64,000 bases of DNA from Parachlorella kessleri (taxonomy: Eukaryota > Chlorophyta > Trebouxiophyceae > Chlorellales > Chlorellaceae), in assembly GCA_001598975.1 (NCBI GenBank), contig BBXU01000127.1:1-64000 (forward strand), in the 5' to 3' direction. Positions 1 to 9,479 of this stretch are shown piece after piece; within the stretch, counting starts at the first letter, position 1, and every line of letters begins with the position of its first letter. Made by a program: the position numbers and the translations under genes. The notes beneath the pieces were generated by a model. It did no database searches. It was not told where the DNA came from and worked only from the letters and a program-made list of their open reading frames with translations.

Positions 1-3000
1 CGGGGGCGCAGAATCCAAGACCATCTGCTTTGTGAAGGGTTTGTGGTATGCGCTTTGACGTGCGTTGTAAGCTGAGCACTGTCTGCTGCCAGCATGCCAC
101 CTGTGCACAACATGTGCAATGTGATTGCATGCAGGCTGGTGGTGTTCGGGGGTCGCAGACAAAACAAGCGCCGGCTCAATGACATCTACTTTCTGGACCT
201 GGTGACCTGGACTTGGTATGTCCGGATATGAAGCTGTGGAGGACATTTCAACAAGTTTGTGGCATTGCATCTTGGCGGCTTGCGCCATCTAGGAGTGGCA
301 TAAGGAAATGCGGCATATCAGATGTGCCCTAAAAACCAACCAACAAGGAGGCTTGATAAGACTTTCTTCGTCTCGTCGGTGATGTCGCACAATACAACAG
401 GCTGCGGAGAGCACCATATCCAAACTCTCACTACTCAACCTCAGCAGGTACCAGCCACGGACGGATGGTGAGGTCCCCAGCCCGCGCGACCAATGCTCGG
501 CCCTATACCATGACAACAAGATCTTTATCTTCGGCGGAAGGAGTCAGACCAGGTGGGCCAGGGCGGAGTTATAGGCTGCTGCCATTCCCGCCAGTCACTC
601 GATTCTCAACAGAAGCCATTATCAGCATGAGTGGCAGGTAGTGCGAACAGGGTGTGAGAGTTGAGCTGTACGTACAGGGCCCATCTTCCTGGGGGGGCCC
701 ATTGCAGGTTTTACACTGTCTGTTACACTGTCTGTTACACTTTTGTCACAGCCGGCTGAATGAGCTACATGTGCTGGACCTGGATGCCTGGTGCTGGCTG
801 GTCCCTGAGGCCCATGGAACGGTGCCCTCCCCTCGCCAAGGGGCTGCCCTGGCTGTGCTTGGTGGGTTGGCAAACAACATGGCGGCTGCAGCAGACAGCC
901 CACTGATAGACGGCAGATGATATGGCTGATTCCCGCTGGGGTGCTTGCCTCAAATGGGCACCAATACCCCACACCCTGTTGGCAGGATCAGGGACTGATA
1001 TGCTGAGCGCTTCCGTCCACAGGCGGCACGCAAGGGCCCTACATCTGAGCTTGCGCTCCTCCCTGCTGCAGATGACAAGCTGTGGCTGCATGGTGGCACC
1101 AGCAACTTTGTGCTGGATGACACATTCACTTTTGATATTGACTCCGGTGAGACCTTGGAGTTGAAAATGGGCACCCTCATGGAGAATGGTTTCTTGCCTT
1201 GCTCTGCTTATCTCCCAAAGCCACACACCAAGGAAAATACACCAGCTGTTGCACAGTCTGGTCGCCCTCTCTGTGAGTACACTCCTGATTACTTTTGACC
1301 CGCTTGCAGGAGAGTGGGCCACAGCTCCTACAAGCGGTGTTGAAGTGCCAGCCCGTCATGGACATGCTATGGTGCCTTTTGAGGGCTCGCTTTTTATATA
1401 TGGTGGCACTGACGCTCTGGGAGCAGCAGCCCCCAACATGTACAAACTGAAATCTGCCACACCCAACAGGTTCGTGTGTTCCAGTGCGGGATTACAGTAC
1501 AAAGTTGGCGGTGTGCCAGGCGACATACACAAATACGGGTTAGTCCCTGTAGGGGAATTTGTAAGGGTCACTGTCAGGCATTTGATCAGACAGCAGCTAG
1601 AACCTTGGGACACTGGCTGCTGGGTGTTTGATGCTCTCATAAGGGTTGCAGCAATCATAACCAGGCACTGGCTTCGTGCAGGTATGAGTGGGTGAAAACG
1701 GAAGTGGCGCTCCCTGCGAACAAATACCCAAGCTTCATTTTTGGCGATGACAAGCTCATTGTCGCCCAAGTGGGCCATCCCGCTCTGAAAATGAAGGTGC
1801 CGCCTATGGACATGGCGGCCGGGCGGGCGGTGCTAGATGTGGTGCAGGTGGTGGAGCTCAAAGATGTGCTGGTGAGCGGTGTTGGCTCCCAACCCTTGCC
1901 TGTTTCAGCAGCTATAGCAGCTGCCACCAGCTCAGGCTGCATACGCTGCTGCTGCTCCTTTGCCTGATATGGTTGCGAACATGGAAGGACAGCTAATCAG
2001 GCCGCCCAAGAGTCTGCTGCTTATAGTACTTCCGAAGCCCTCTAGTCAGATCTGTGGACCTGTAGGAGAAGGAAGCCCAACCAGAAGACCTCATCCCAAA
2101 GAACCCCAAGCTGGAGCGCATCCTCCACTGTCTGACCAAGGCAGATGCTGGCGCGAAGAAGTTGCCCGCCAGCTTCACAAGCCATTCTAACAGGGAGCAG
2201 CAGGTAACGGGCCAAGCACTCTGACATGCTGCTGCCTGCCAGGGCTGCTATTCTTGCAAAACTGCATTCGTACTGTTTTTTACATACTGCTCATGTGTCG
2301 GCGGTTACGTGGTGCGGCCTGCAATATTCTCACCTACCTGTGGCCCTGGGTAACTAGCACTTGCATTTGTGTGCTGTAGGTCATCCAGTACATTTCCGAA
2401 TTTGTTGACAGGTGGATGCAGCAACACCCTGTGCCCTACGAGCCGCCACTGGTATTAAAGAATGAGTGGGGCACTGAGAAGGTTGTGTGCAGCACCTTGA
2501 GACCCACCTGCCTCCCACAGACCGAGCTGCACGACCTGGGCGGCATTGTGCAGGCAAGGCCGCAAGTGCGAGCACTTTAACCTTTGCTGCGATGTGGCAC
2601 CAATAACTGTCTATCACTGAGTTTAACACACTGCGCGAGAGCTGCCTACACTGTGGGTGGTCTAACCTGAGATTTCTCCCCTGCAGTTTGTGTCGGAGTA
2701 TGTACACTTTGAGCCCCTGGAGAAGCCTTCGCAACCGCCAGCACACCTAGTTTCACCTGCCTCAGTACTCGAGTGGCAGGTATGCTGATTCCTCTCAGCT
2801 TCCCAGGATCATTAGTGAAGGGTCTGGGTCAGCAACGTGCCTGCCTGCATGCATGCATCAAGTGCTAGTCACAAGCTTGTCCCTGTTCCCACATCTGAAC
2901 ATTTCCACATTCTTGTCCCTCGCAGGCTGGGGACGCCTTTGACCTGGCGACACTGGCATGCTCACTGCTCTTGGGTGCTGGTTATAATGCCTGCGTCACC

Positions 3001-6000
3001 ATTGGCTTCGCCGCGAAGCACATCGCCCTCAATGACCAAACCCTGCAGGAGTGCCCGCACCTGGCTGCGGCTGGCATTTCACAACAGCCGCCTGCAGTTA
3101 ATGATGAGGCAAGCAGCGACAATGCTGGATTGGAAGCCATACCGCCAGGCGGAAGGAGCGCAGGCGCCGTGCCTGGTGGGCGCAGATCCAGGGGGGCAGG
3201 GCTGGTGCGCATCAGCGAGGGTGAAGAGGGGAAGTCGCAGCTGCTCAGCCGGCCGGCAACAGCGCGCAGTGGCGAGGAGGGACAGTCTGCAGCGCCTGCA
3301 GTTGCGAGCAAGGACCGGAACGCTGCCAAGACAGGGCCAGGAGAAGAGGTTACACCACAGGGAGGAGGCGACACTGTGCAACTAGCTGGCAACGTCTCCT
3401 TGCAGCCAGCGGCAGAGCTTGAAATTGACAAGCAAACCGCAGCTGCCCAGCCTTCAGTGCAGACCGCCACTGGAGAAGAAACCACGGGCGCTGCCAGCCA
3501 AGAACCAGGCAACATGGCATCGAGTGCGGCAGAATGCCCAGGGCAACCCGAAGAAGGCAACGCAGAGCCAGGTAGCAGCGGTGCAACTGCTGACCCAGCC
3601 ACACAGGAGGGAGGTGCAACAAAGGAGCCTGAGCGGCCTGAACAGCCTGGTCCACTGGTCCCGCCACGCTACCTGCATGCCTTCGTGCTTGTCAGGCCTG
3701 GGGCCAGAGAGGTGAGCAGGATTTACAGGCTTAACGCCTGCCATGCACGAGACTCAGCTTGTTGGGATCACCCCACCACCTCTCTGGCCATGTTGACGGC
3801 CCTTGTACTCTTTGAATTACTGCACTGGGTTCGTTACTGTGCAGGTCTCCCAGCCCATGTTCATTGACCCTGCCACCGGGCTTCACTTTTCGCCGGATGA
3901 GCTGCCCTGTGAGGGCATTGCCTTCGCATGGAACCAGAACAACATATGGGCCAACCTGCAGTGCTCTGATGAACGGCTAACGCTGCCTGGGGACACTGAT
4001 TGGAACTTCGGCAATCCGAATGCGTGGGAGCCTGTGCTTCACACCGCTGTGGTGAGCTGTGGCGGCCAAGCCGGCATCATTGGCTGAGGCGTAGTTCCGG
4101 AGGTGGTGCAGTGCAGCAATGGCTAACTTCCCTCGCACTAGCATATATCACAGGCAAGGCAAGCCACCAAACAACAGCAGTTTCAGTGCTGCTGTGTGTT
4201 TACGTCCCTGCAGGACATGTCAGACACCCACTCCGTCAGCACGGAGTTCTCAGGCGTGTCCTCTTTTCTGCGGGCTACCCAGTCCCTGCCCAGCAGCTCC
4301 GCCCTGGACTGGCACCAGCAAAGTAACAGCAAGACCTTCACACCGCGCGGTGCTGCTGTCGTAATGGCGCCTGGTGTGCAGCGCTCCCAGCACAAGGCTG
4401 TGCAGGCCCAGGCAGCTAGCAGAGTCACAGCCTCGCCTAGGCTAGGTGAGGGGTTGGGCCATAAGAGCAAGGCTGCCCTGGGTTTGGCGCTGGAATGGGA
4501 GGCTTAGCTCGTTTTGTCTCTACTGAGCCCAGCAGGGGCCAGGAACCAGCAAGGTGTTATGCTGTACTCCATACAAGCGCTGGTGCCAACTCTTCTGTGT
4601 CATACGCAGCAGCAAACCACCTCATACATGGACTCGAGGCAGGCGGCAGCAGCGTCTCCTACCTTGCGCCCTCTTCTGGGCCAGATGAGCCCAACTCATC
4701 CCCTGGCATACAAAGCAGGCTAGGGCGGCTCCCCGGCCTGACACCAGGTGCGGAGGTGGTGTGTGTTTGAGTCCTGCTGTTTTGAGCAAGTCTTGTTAGG
4801 TCTTGACTCTACGGCACCGTGAAAACGGGCAACGAAGATAGTTGGCTATTGCAGCTTTACCAAGCTGGCGACAGCATCAGCAGAGGCACACATCGTTTGT
4901 GCACTGCTAGACTGACTGGGAGGTTGGAGCAGGCCTAGCTCTCTTGCCAGGACTCAGCTTGGGTTTTATACTTTGGTCACTCCTGCACCTATCAAATTGA
5001 AATGCAGGAGGCAGCGAGATGCCGGCTACCTGGGTGCCGCCTTTGGTACTGTCCCGAGAGAAGCTGGATCTGCGGTGCCCCAAGGGGCTCAAGCGCACCA
5101 TGTACCGCCAGTGTCAGCGGGAGATTATGGCTCGCTTTGGGGAGTGCGCCCGCTGGGATGGCCTCGTGGAGCGGTATACTTTATTTGAGGTGGGTGGGTG
5201 GACGGGAAGACTAATGTCCAAGGGAGGCTGAACGGGGGCGAGTGGCCAATAGTGGTTGTCGGCTAGGGCTGGCTGCTGGTGTGCTGCGCCTTCTGGGCAG
5301 AGCATCTCCCTACTGAAAGATTGGCATTCTGGCACTACACCGTGGGGATGAGCCTGTTAATCTCCTCATGGACAACTTTGAAGCTCCCTTTATCCATTGC
5401 CTGCTGTACAGGATGCCGAGTGCACCGTTGTTGAGTGCATAGTGGAGCTCTTTGAGCGGCGCAAGGACCGTCTGGAGCGGCGGGAGACCTACCCAGCGTC
5501 ACGTCTTGTTAAGGACAGCTTTGGGCTCGGGGCGACAGCAGGGCTTAAGCAGAGTGCCATTGTAAAGGGGGAACGGCGGGAGCTGAGCTTCTATGCGGAG
5601 ACACGCGCTGACGGGCTGCTCAGGTGGGACAGTGTCTAGGGGTTGCCAGTCACTGCCAGCTGAGGGCAGTAAAGGGTAAAGCTTTTGGGGAGCGTGTATC
5701 GCTTCATGACATTGTGCACTTTCCTGCCCTATCCTTGTTGTTCAGCCAGCAGCATGCCACGCAAATTGTGCATTTCAACCTTGCATCAATACTTAGCCTT
5801 GCATGAGGGCTATCCAATACATCTGCGCTTGCAGGCGGGTAGAGGTACTAGGCATCAGCCTGGAGGAGTTTTACCTTGGCAGACCTGACAGGCTGCTGAG
5901 CCGCAAAATCAAGTATGGCACCCCTGACGTCGCCCTACTTGGCCCTCCGGGCCCCAGCCTCACCCGGCGGGGCTCGTTGATGGCGATCAAGCGAGACCTA

Positions 6001-8141
6001 TCTGGCCTGGGGGGCATAGGAGATGCCGGGTAAGGGTTTCCCTGGTGGGCACCCTGCCGGGCTGTCCTCCTGGTAGATGAGCGCAGCAGTACGGTTATGG
6101 GTGTGGGCTGACGTCGGCTGGCTATGTGACGGTTTATTGGCGACCTGGTACCCTCACAGCTGCCGGGGCTGTTGCCTCCCTGCCTGCAGGCGGAAGAGTG
6201 TGATGCTGTCTGGCTCCAACACGATCACCTACCCCTTTGAAAAAATCACCGAGAAATTTGCCAGGGACCCTAGCCTACCATGCGACATGGACGTGGCCAA
6301 GCGCAGCTTTGACCTGGCCCAGGACATGACCTTCAAGGTCACGTGCCATTATGGGGAGGATGAAGAAGGCATTGGCAGGCTGACGCGGGCTGTGAGAGTC
6401 TATGGTGGGTGGGTTGGTACCATTAGTATATTCCTGGCTTGCATCTCCCAGCCGGGGTCAAATGCCAGCACCAGCGGTGCTCGGCTGTGAATGGAGCAGT
6501 GGCCAGTCCTACCGAGCCGGTCGTACTTCTCTTCAGGCATGCCTCGGGCTTCAAAGCCACATTAGGTAATAGCCTACCAGCGGCAGTCCTGGGTGAGGTG
6601 CCCCGGCTTGTGTTCACACTGCTAGGTCTGACCTTGTTTGAAAGGGGGGCAGGTCAGAGGTGAGGACGCTGGCTGAACTAAACGCCAGTGGCATGCCTAC
6701 TCCCTGGATGCAGGCGAGAAAGGAAAGATCCTGGAAAACACTGGGGCAGCGACTCCGCCCTCAGGTGACTGGTGCAAGCTAGAACACCTGAAATTGCTGG
6801 CTGCCAGGAAGGCTGCCGAGGTGGCTGGCCATGCTGCTGAGGACGAGTCATCCGAGATTGTGCTGGCGCGCATGCGCCAAGAGCAGAATGTGCAGCTAAT
6901 CACCGGGCACTATGATGCCCCTCGCAACAAGGTTCGCACTCTGCTGCATCATTTGGGTTGTTCCTACATCCCAACGGCAGTTGGCCAGTTCGAATGCTTG
7001 CCAGCCGTCACCACTCCACTGCAATTAGATTACTTCAAGGATAGATGCGCAACACATCTGTGCAAGAGTGGTAAGATGTACTCTGGTGGCAACGGAAGCC
7101 GGGGTTCCTTTATTCTGCACATATATTCTGCCTGTGGCCATGTCAACTGTTGGGTGGCGATGACTGTGCTGGCTGCATGGTCTGGGTGGGAGTGTAGCTA
7201 TCTGACATGTGGGGCATGCGTGCTTGGCTTCCACAGGTGGAAGATACTGACGACGAGCCAGAAGGTGATGAGGAGGCCGCTGACTATCTGGGCCCCTTCC
7301 TGCCGGCCATCACAGGCACCCGAGGCCTTACAGCTGAGGAGGCGGCCCAGGTGTACAGGAAATGTGTCCAGGTAAGGCGGAGAGGAGCGCCGCCCCGTGG
7401 TGTGCCGAGGAAACACCTCAGCAGGGACGTCACCACGGGCCTTCATTGAAGTGCCTCTGCTTGCGGCTCGATGAGGTTCTTGCCTGAAGAGTTCCCTGTA
7501 TGCACAGGCTTGCCTGACCCTCAGCTGATACTCCAGCTTCCACCCCTTTTCATTTCAGCTCGGAGCTTGGTCCTCTTCACATGATTCTGGCAAGGTCCCT
7601 TGGCGGCATCTGTCATCATTTTGAGTTGTAAGGTAGCAACTGCAGGAGTCCTAGAGTTGGTTAATCATTCTCCCCTGCAGGCGTTGAGAGACCGTGCCAC
7701 TGAGCGTGCCGCAGTCATGGCAGCCCGCAGGAGCGCTGAGGCTGCTGACATCAAGCGCTTGGAGGGCACCGAGCTTCAGCAGCTGAGTTATAGCGAGCAA
7801 CAGCGGGTTAAGGATCAGCTGGCTGATGCCAAGTTCAGGTGGGCAGGCAGAGAGGCAAGCTGTTGTGGATGGGTTTTGCAGTCAGTTGTTTGATGTCTTG
7901 GATAGCATGCACCCTCCGTTTGGGATATGCAAGACCTGTTGCACAGAACGTCCTTACCGTGTCCTCATGCGTCAGGTGCTCTGGCTAGCAGGCCTGCCTT
8001 GTCCTGTACTGCAGGGCAAGTGTGCTGGAGAGGCGCATGCAAGAGTTCCAAGCTGTCCTGGCAGAGAAACAGTCGCAGCTGGAAAGCAAGTTGCGGGCAG
8101 ACCAGCGTCTGCTGCCTGCTGTAAAGGCCAGGCTTGTATAA
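1..8141 (+). CDS. DRC7: Dynein regulatory complex subunit 7 (DRC7/FAP50) with N-terminal kelch repeats, 5' partial
   Basis: DRC7 is a subunit of the nexin-dynein regulatory complex that links outer doublets in motile cilia. Exons I can place: 135-215, 448-552, 752-861, 1072-1146, 1310-1469, 1682-1871 (kelch blades with FGG/GGT turns such as IFIFGGRSQ and LFIYGGTDA), possibly 1921-1971, then 2066-2203, 2380-2553, 2687-2779, 2926-3711, 3845-4051, 4214-4445, 4550-4747, 5008-5189, 5412-5623, 5835-6029, 6190-6408, 6537-6565, 6714-6931, 7237-7371, 7681-7838, 8015-8141. The transglutaminase-like core is at 2380-3070 (STLRPT, then FDLATLACSLLLGAGYNAC), followed by the conserved HAFVLV and VAFVWN-like strands, the ERRETYP region and a C-terminal coiled coil. 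Exon 2066 has no Met and a stop just upstream, so it must join earlier exons in phase 0; the kelch exons are the only fitting donors. The 4550 exon and the 1872-2065 junction are the least certain. The family is sure; the fusion is strongly inferred. Confidence 0.85.
711..740. repeat. 12-bp tandem repeat, about 2.5 copies, DRC7 intron
   Basis: The unit ttacactgtctg occurs twice in direct succession followed by a half copy, ending just before the acceptor of the exon at 752. It is intronic and may simply serve as the pyrimidine-rich tract. Confidence 0.7.
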
Positions 8142-8410
8142 TATACATGATGGACATTTACAGCCTACTGCCTACTGTTGGCAAAACTTTTAGGTCATTT
8201 TGCTAGCCTGCTGACATTCTTAGCAGCAATGTAGTAGAGGTGACATCTTGACCCATGTTGTAGGGCCCTCACTCTCCGTTATATGGCACTGTACTTCAGC
8301 CTGGCTCTGATTTAACGCAGAGAATTATTTGAAGCACCCCCAAAGCATCCCCTAAAAAACCGACTTGCCAGCCCAGCTCAGCTAACCTGCAGATTGCACA
8401 ACTTAACTCT

Positions 8411-8512
8411 AGGCTAGTCCAACCCCCTACTACCAGCTGACCATGCTGCCGTGAGTCCCCCACTACTGTGGCCACCAAAAAGCCAGGATGTACCATGCCC
8501 ACAGTCCACACA
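8411..8512 (-). mobile_element. Dispersed ~100-bp repeat, copy A
   Basis: Read on the minus strand, this copy aligns without gaps to copies at 35981-36079 and 48321-48420. Shared landmarks with fixed spacing are atcctggct, 21 nt later gggact, then gcatgg, and 35 nt after gggact the motif actagcct. There is no open frame conserved in all copies and no clear terminal inverted repeat. It may be a SINE or MITE fragment; the class is unknown. Confidence 0.6.
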
Positions 8513-8660
8513 GTCCTAATACCGATCCACAATGTCATGCCTAACAAATGCCATAGACAATTGTTTGTCCATCCTCTTCTCCCTTACCTAACCTGTGTTC
8601 GCGTAACGTCCCACAATCGACCAGATACCTTGAAGATACATAGGATCTAGTAGAGAAATG

Positions 8661-8665
8661 TTACA
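8661..8665 (-). promoter_or_regulatory. TGTAA polyadenylation signal of the SSXT gene
   Basis: TGTAA is the usual near-upstream polyadenylation element in green algae. Here it lies 25 nt after the stop on the minus strand. Confidence 0.5.
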
Positions 8666-8689
8666 TGCATGTTTCAGACTACATGGAGC

Positions 8690-9049
8690 TCAACGCTGTG
8701 GTGCCGACGCCCCAGCTGGCTGCGCCTGTGGCTGACTTGGCGCTGCTTGGGCATCCGCCAATGCCGCCAGCGTGACAAGGTTTTGTTGCAAGCGTTGCTG
8801 ATATCTGCAGAACCATCATACTCACAGGTGACAAATCATAGACTTGTGACATGTAGCTGCTGTAGCCATCAACTGGCTATGCTTTGGCAGCACTGCAAAA
8901 CTCTACCGACCAAGTTGCACTTGAGGACGCTTCAAACGGTTTATCGTATAAAGACACACTCACTGTATGCAGTCCTCCAGTTTCCCAAGGTTCTGATTGT
9001 CGCTGATGGCTTGTATGAGCCTTGAGTTTTCTTCAAGCATCTGCAGCAT
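8690..9049 (-). CDS. SSXT-domain (SS18/GIF-like) transcriptional coactivator, very short
   Basis: Two minus-strand exons, 9049-8964 and 8804-8690, join in phase (86 + 115 nt) to give 66 residues. The product is nearly only an SSXT domain: an EENSRLIQAI helix, the DNQNLGKLEDC turn, then a YQQRLQQNLVTLAALADAQ helix and a short Gln/Pro/Ala tail. The family includes animal SS18 and plant GIF/AN3, which bind SWI/SNF remodellers and, in plants, GRF transcription factors. Plant and animal members are longer, with Gln-rich tails. The chosen ATG at 9049 sits just before the conserved helix. The frame is open a few residues further upstream (ENQLGAA) and an acceptor-like tttgtaag precedes it, so a 5' exon with more N-terminus may exist. 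It is tail to tail with DRC7 and head to head with SEL1L. The splice uses a gtgagt donor and a ctgcag acceptor. Confidence 0.8.
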
Positions 9050-9479
9050 GGCAGCGCCTAGCTGGTTCTCCTTACAAAGGAGGGAAGGCGTTTAACTACA
9101 CCTTGTACACCCAGCCTTGCCGGCCCCCCCGGTGCAACCTGCCTCAACTTCACGAGTTTTCCGTTTGCACTTAAGCTGTGACACTGCTTGCTAAGCTCCT
9201 CAAAACTCCTAACCTGCTGTATGTCCTGGGTTGTCAGCAGCTGTACTCCCTGCTGGGACATGATCCTCCCCACCAACACTAACCGCCTAGACAGGTTTAT
9301 AGATCCTGTAAACAAATCCTCATTGAGGCAAAAGTATTCGAGTTGCCTGTCCACGCCTAGCCAGGCGCGCTGGCGGGCACTGCTCGACGGATCCTCTCAA
9401 CTTGTCTGGTTGCGAAAAAATAATTCTACCACTTGCTACTTCCGATCATGTTAAGGTGCTTGGCATAAGACGCTCAGAC
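9050..9479. promoter_or_regulatory. Head-to-head spacer between SSXT and SEL1L genes, likely bidirectional promoter
   Basis: The 430-bp region separates the two start codons. On the minus strand a 98-codon frame without an ATG (9354-9058) covers most of it; it could hold a 5' exon of the SSXT gene or be non-coding. I recognise no TATA box or named operator. Confidence 0.45.

Larger units (their letters stand above)
8142..8689. other. Convergent intergenic spacer between DRC7 and the SSXT gene
   Basis: The space holds the 3' flanks of two genes meeting tail to tail. I find no TGTAA close behind the DRC7 stop on the plus strand. On the minus strand a TGTAA lies at 8665-8661, 25 nt after the SSXT stop. 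One copy of a dispersed repeat sits at 8411-8512. I see no further coding exon. Confidence 0.6.

Noticed and set aside
2982..3602. 206-codon minus-strand frame
   Set aside because: Antisense to the large DRC7 exon at 2926-3711; composition (Ser, Ala, Pro, Cys) is typical of a shadow frame.
2066..8141. Treating DRC7 as a gene separate from the kelch exons
   Set aside because: No start codon is available for the 2066 exon, and phases fit a single gene.
8676..8775. A plus-strand frame ending PTPQLAAPVADLALLGHPPMPPA that could be a last DRC7 exon
   Set aside because: No donor in the preceding DRC7 exon fits its phase without a weak site, and the opposite strand encodes the conserved second half of an SSXT domain in phase with its own upstream exon. 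The plus-strand frame is its shadow.
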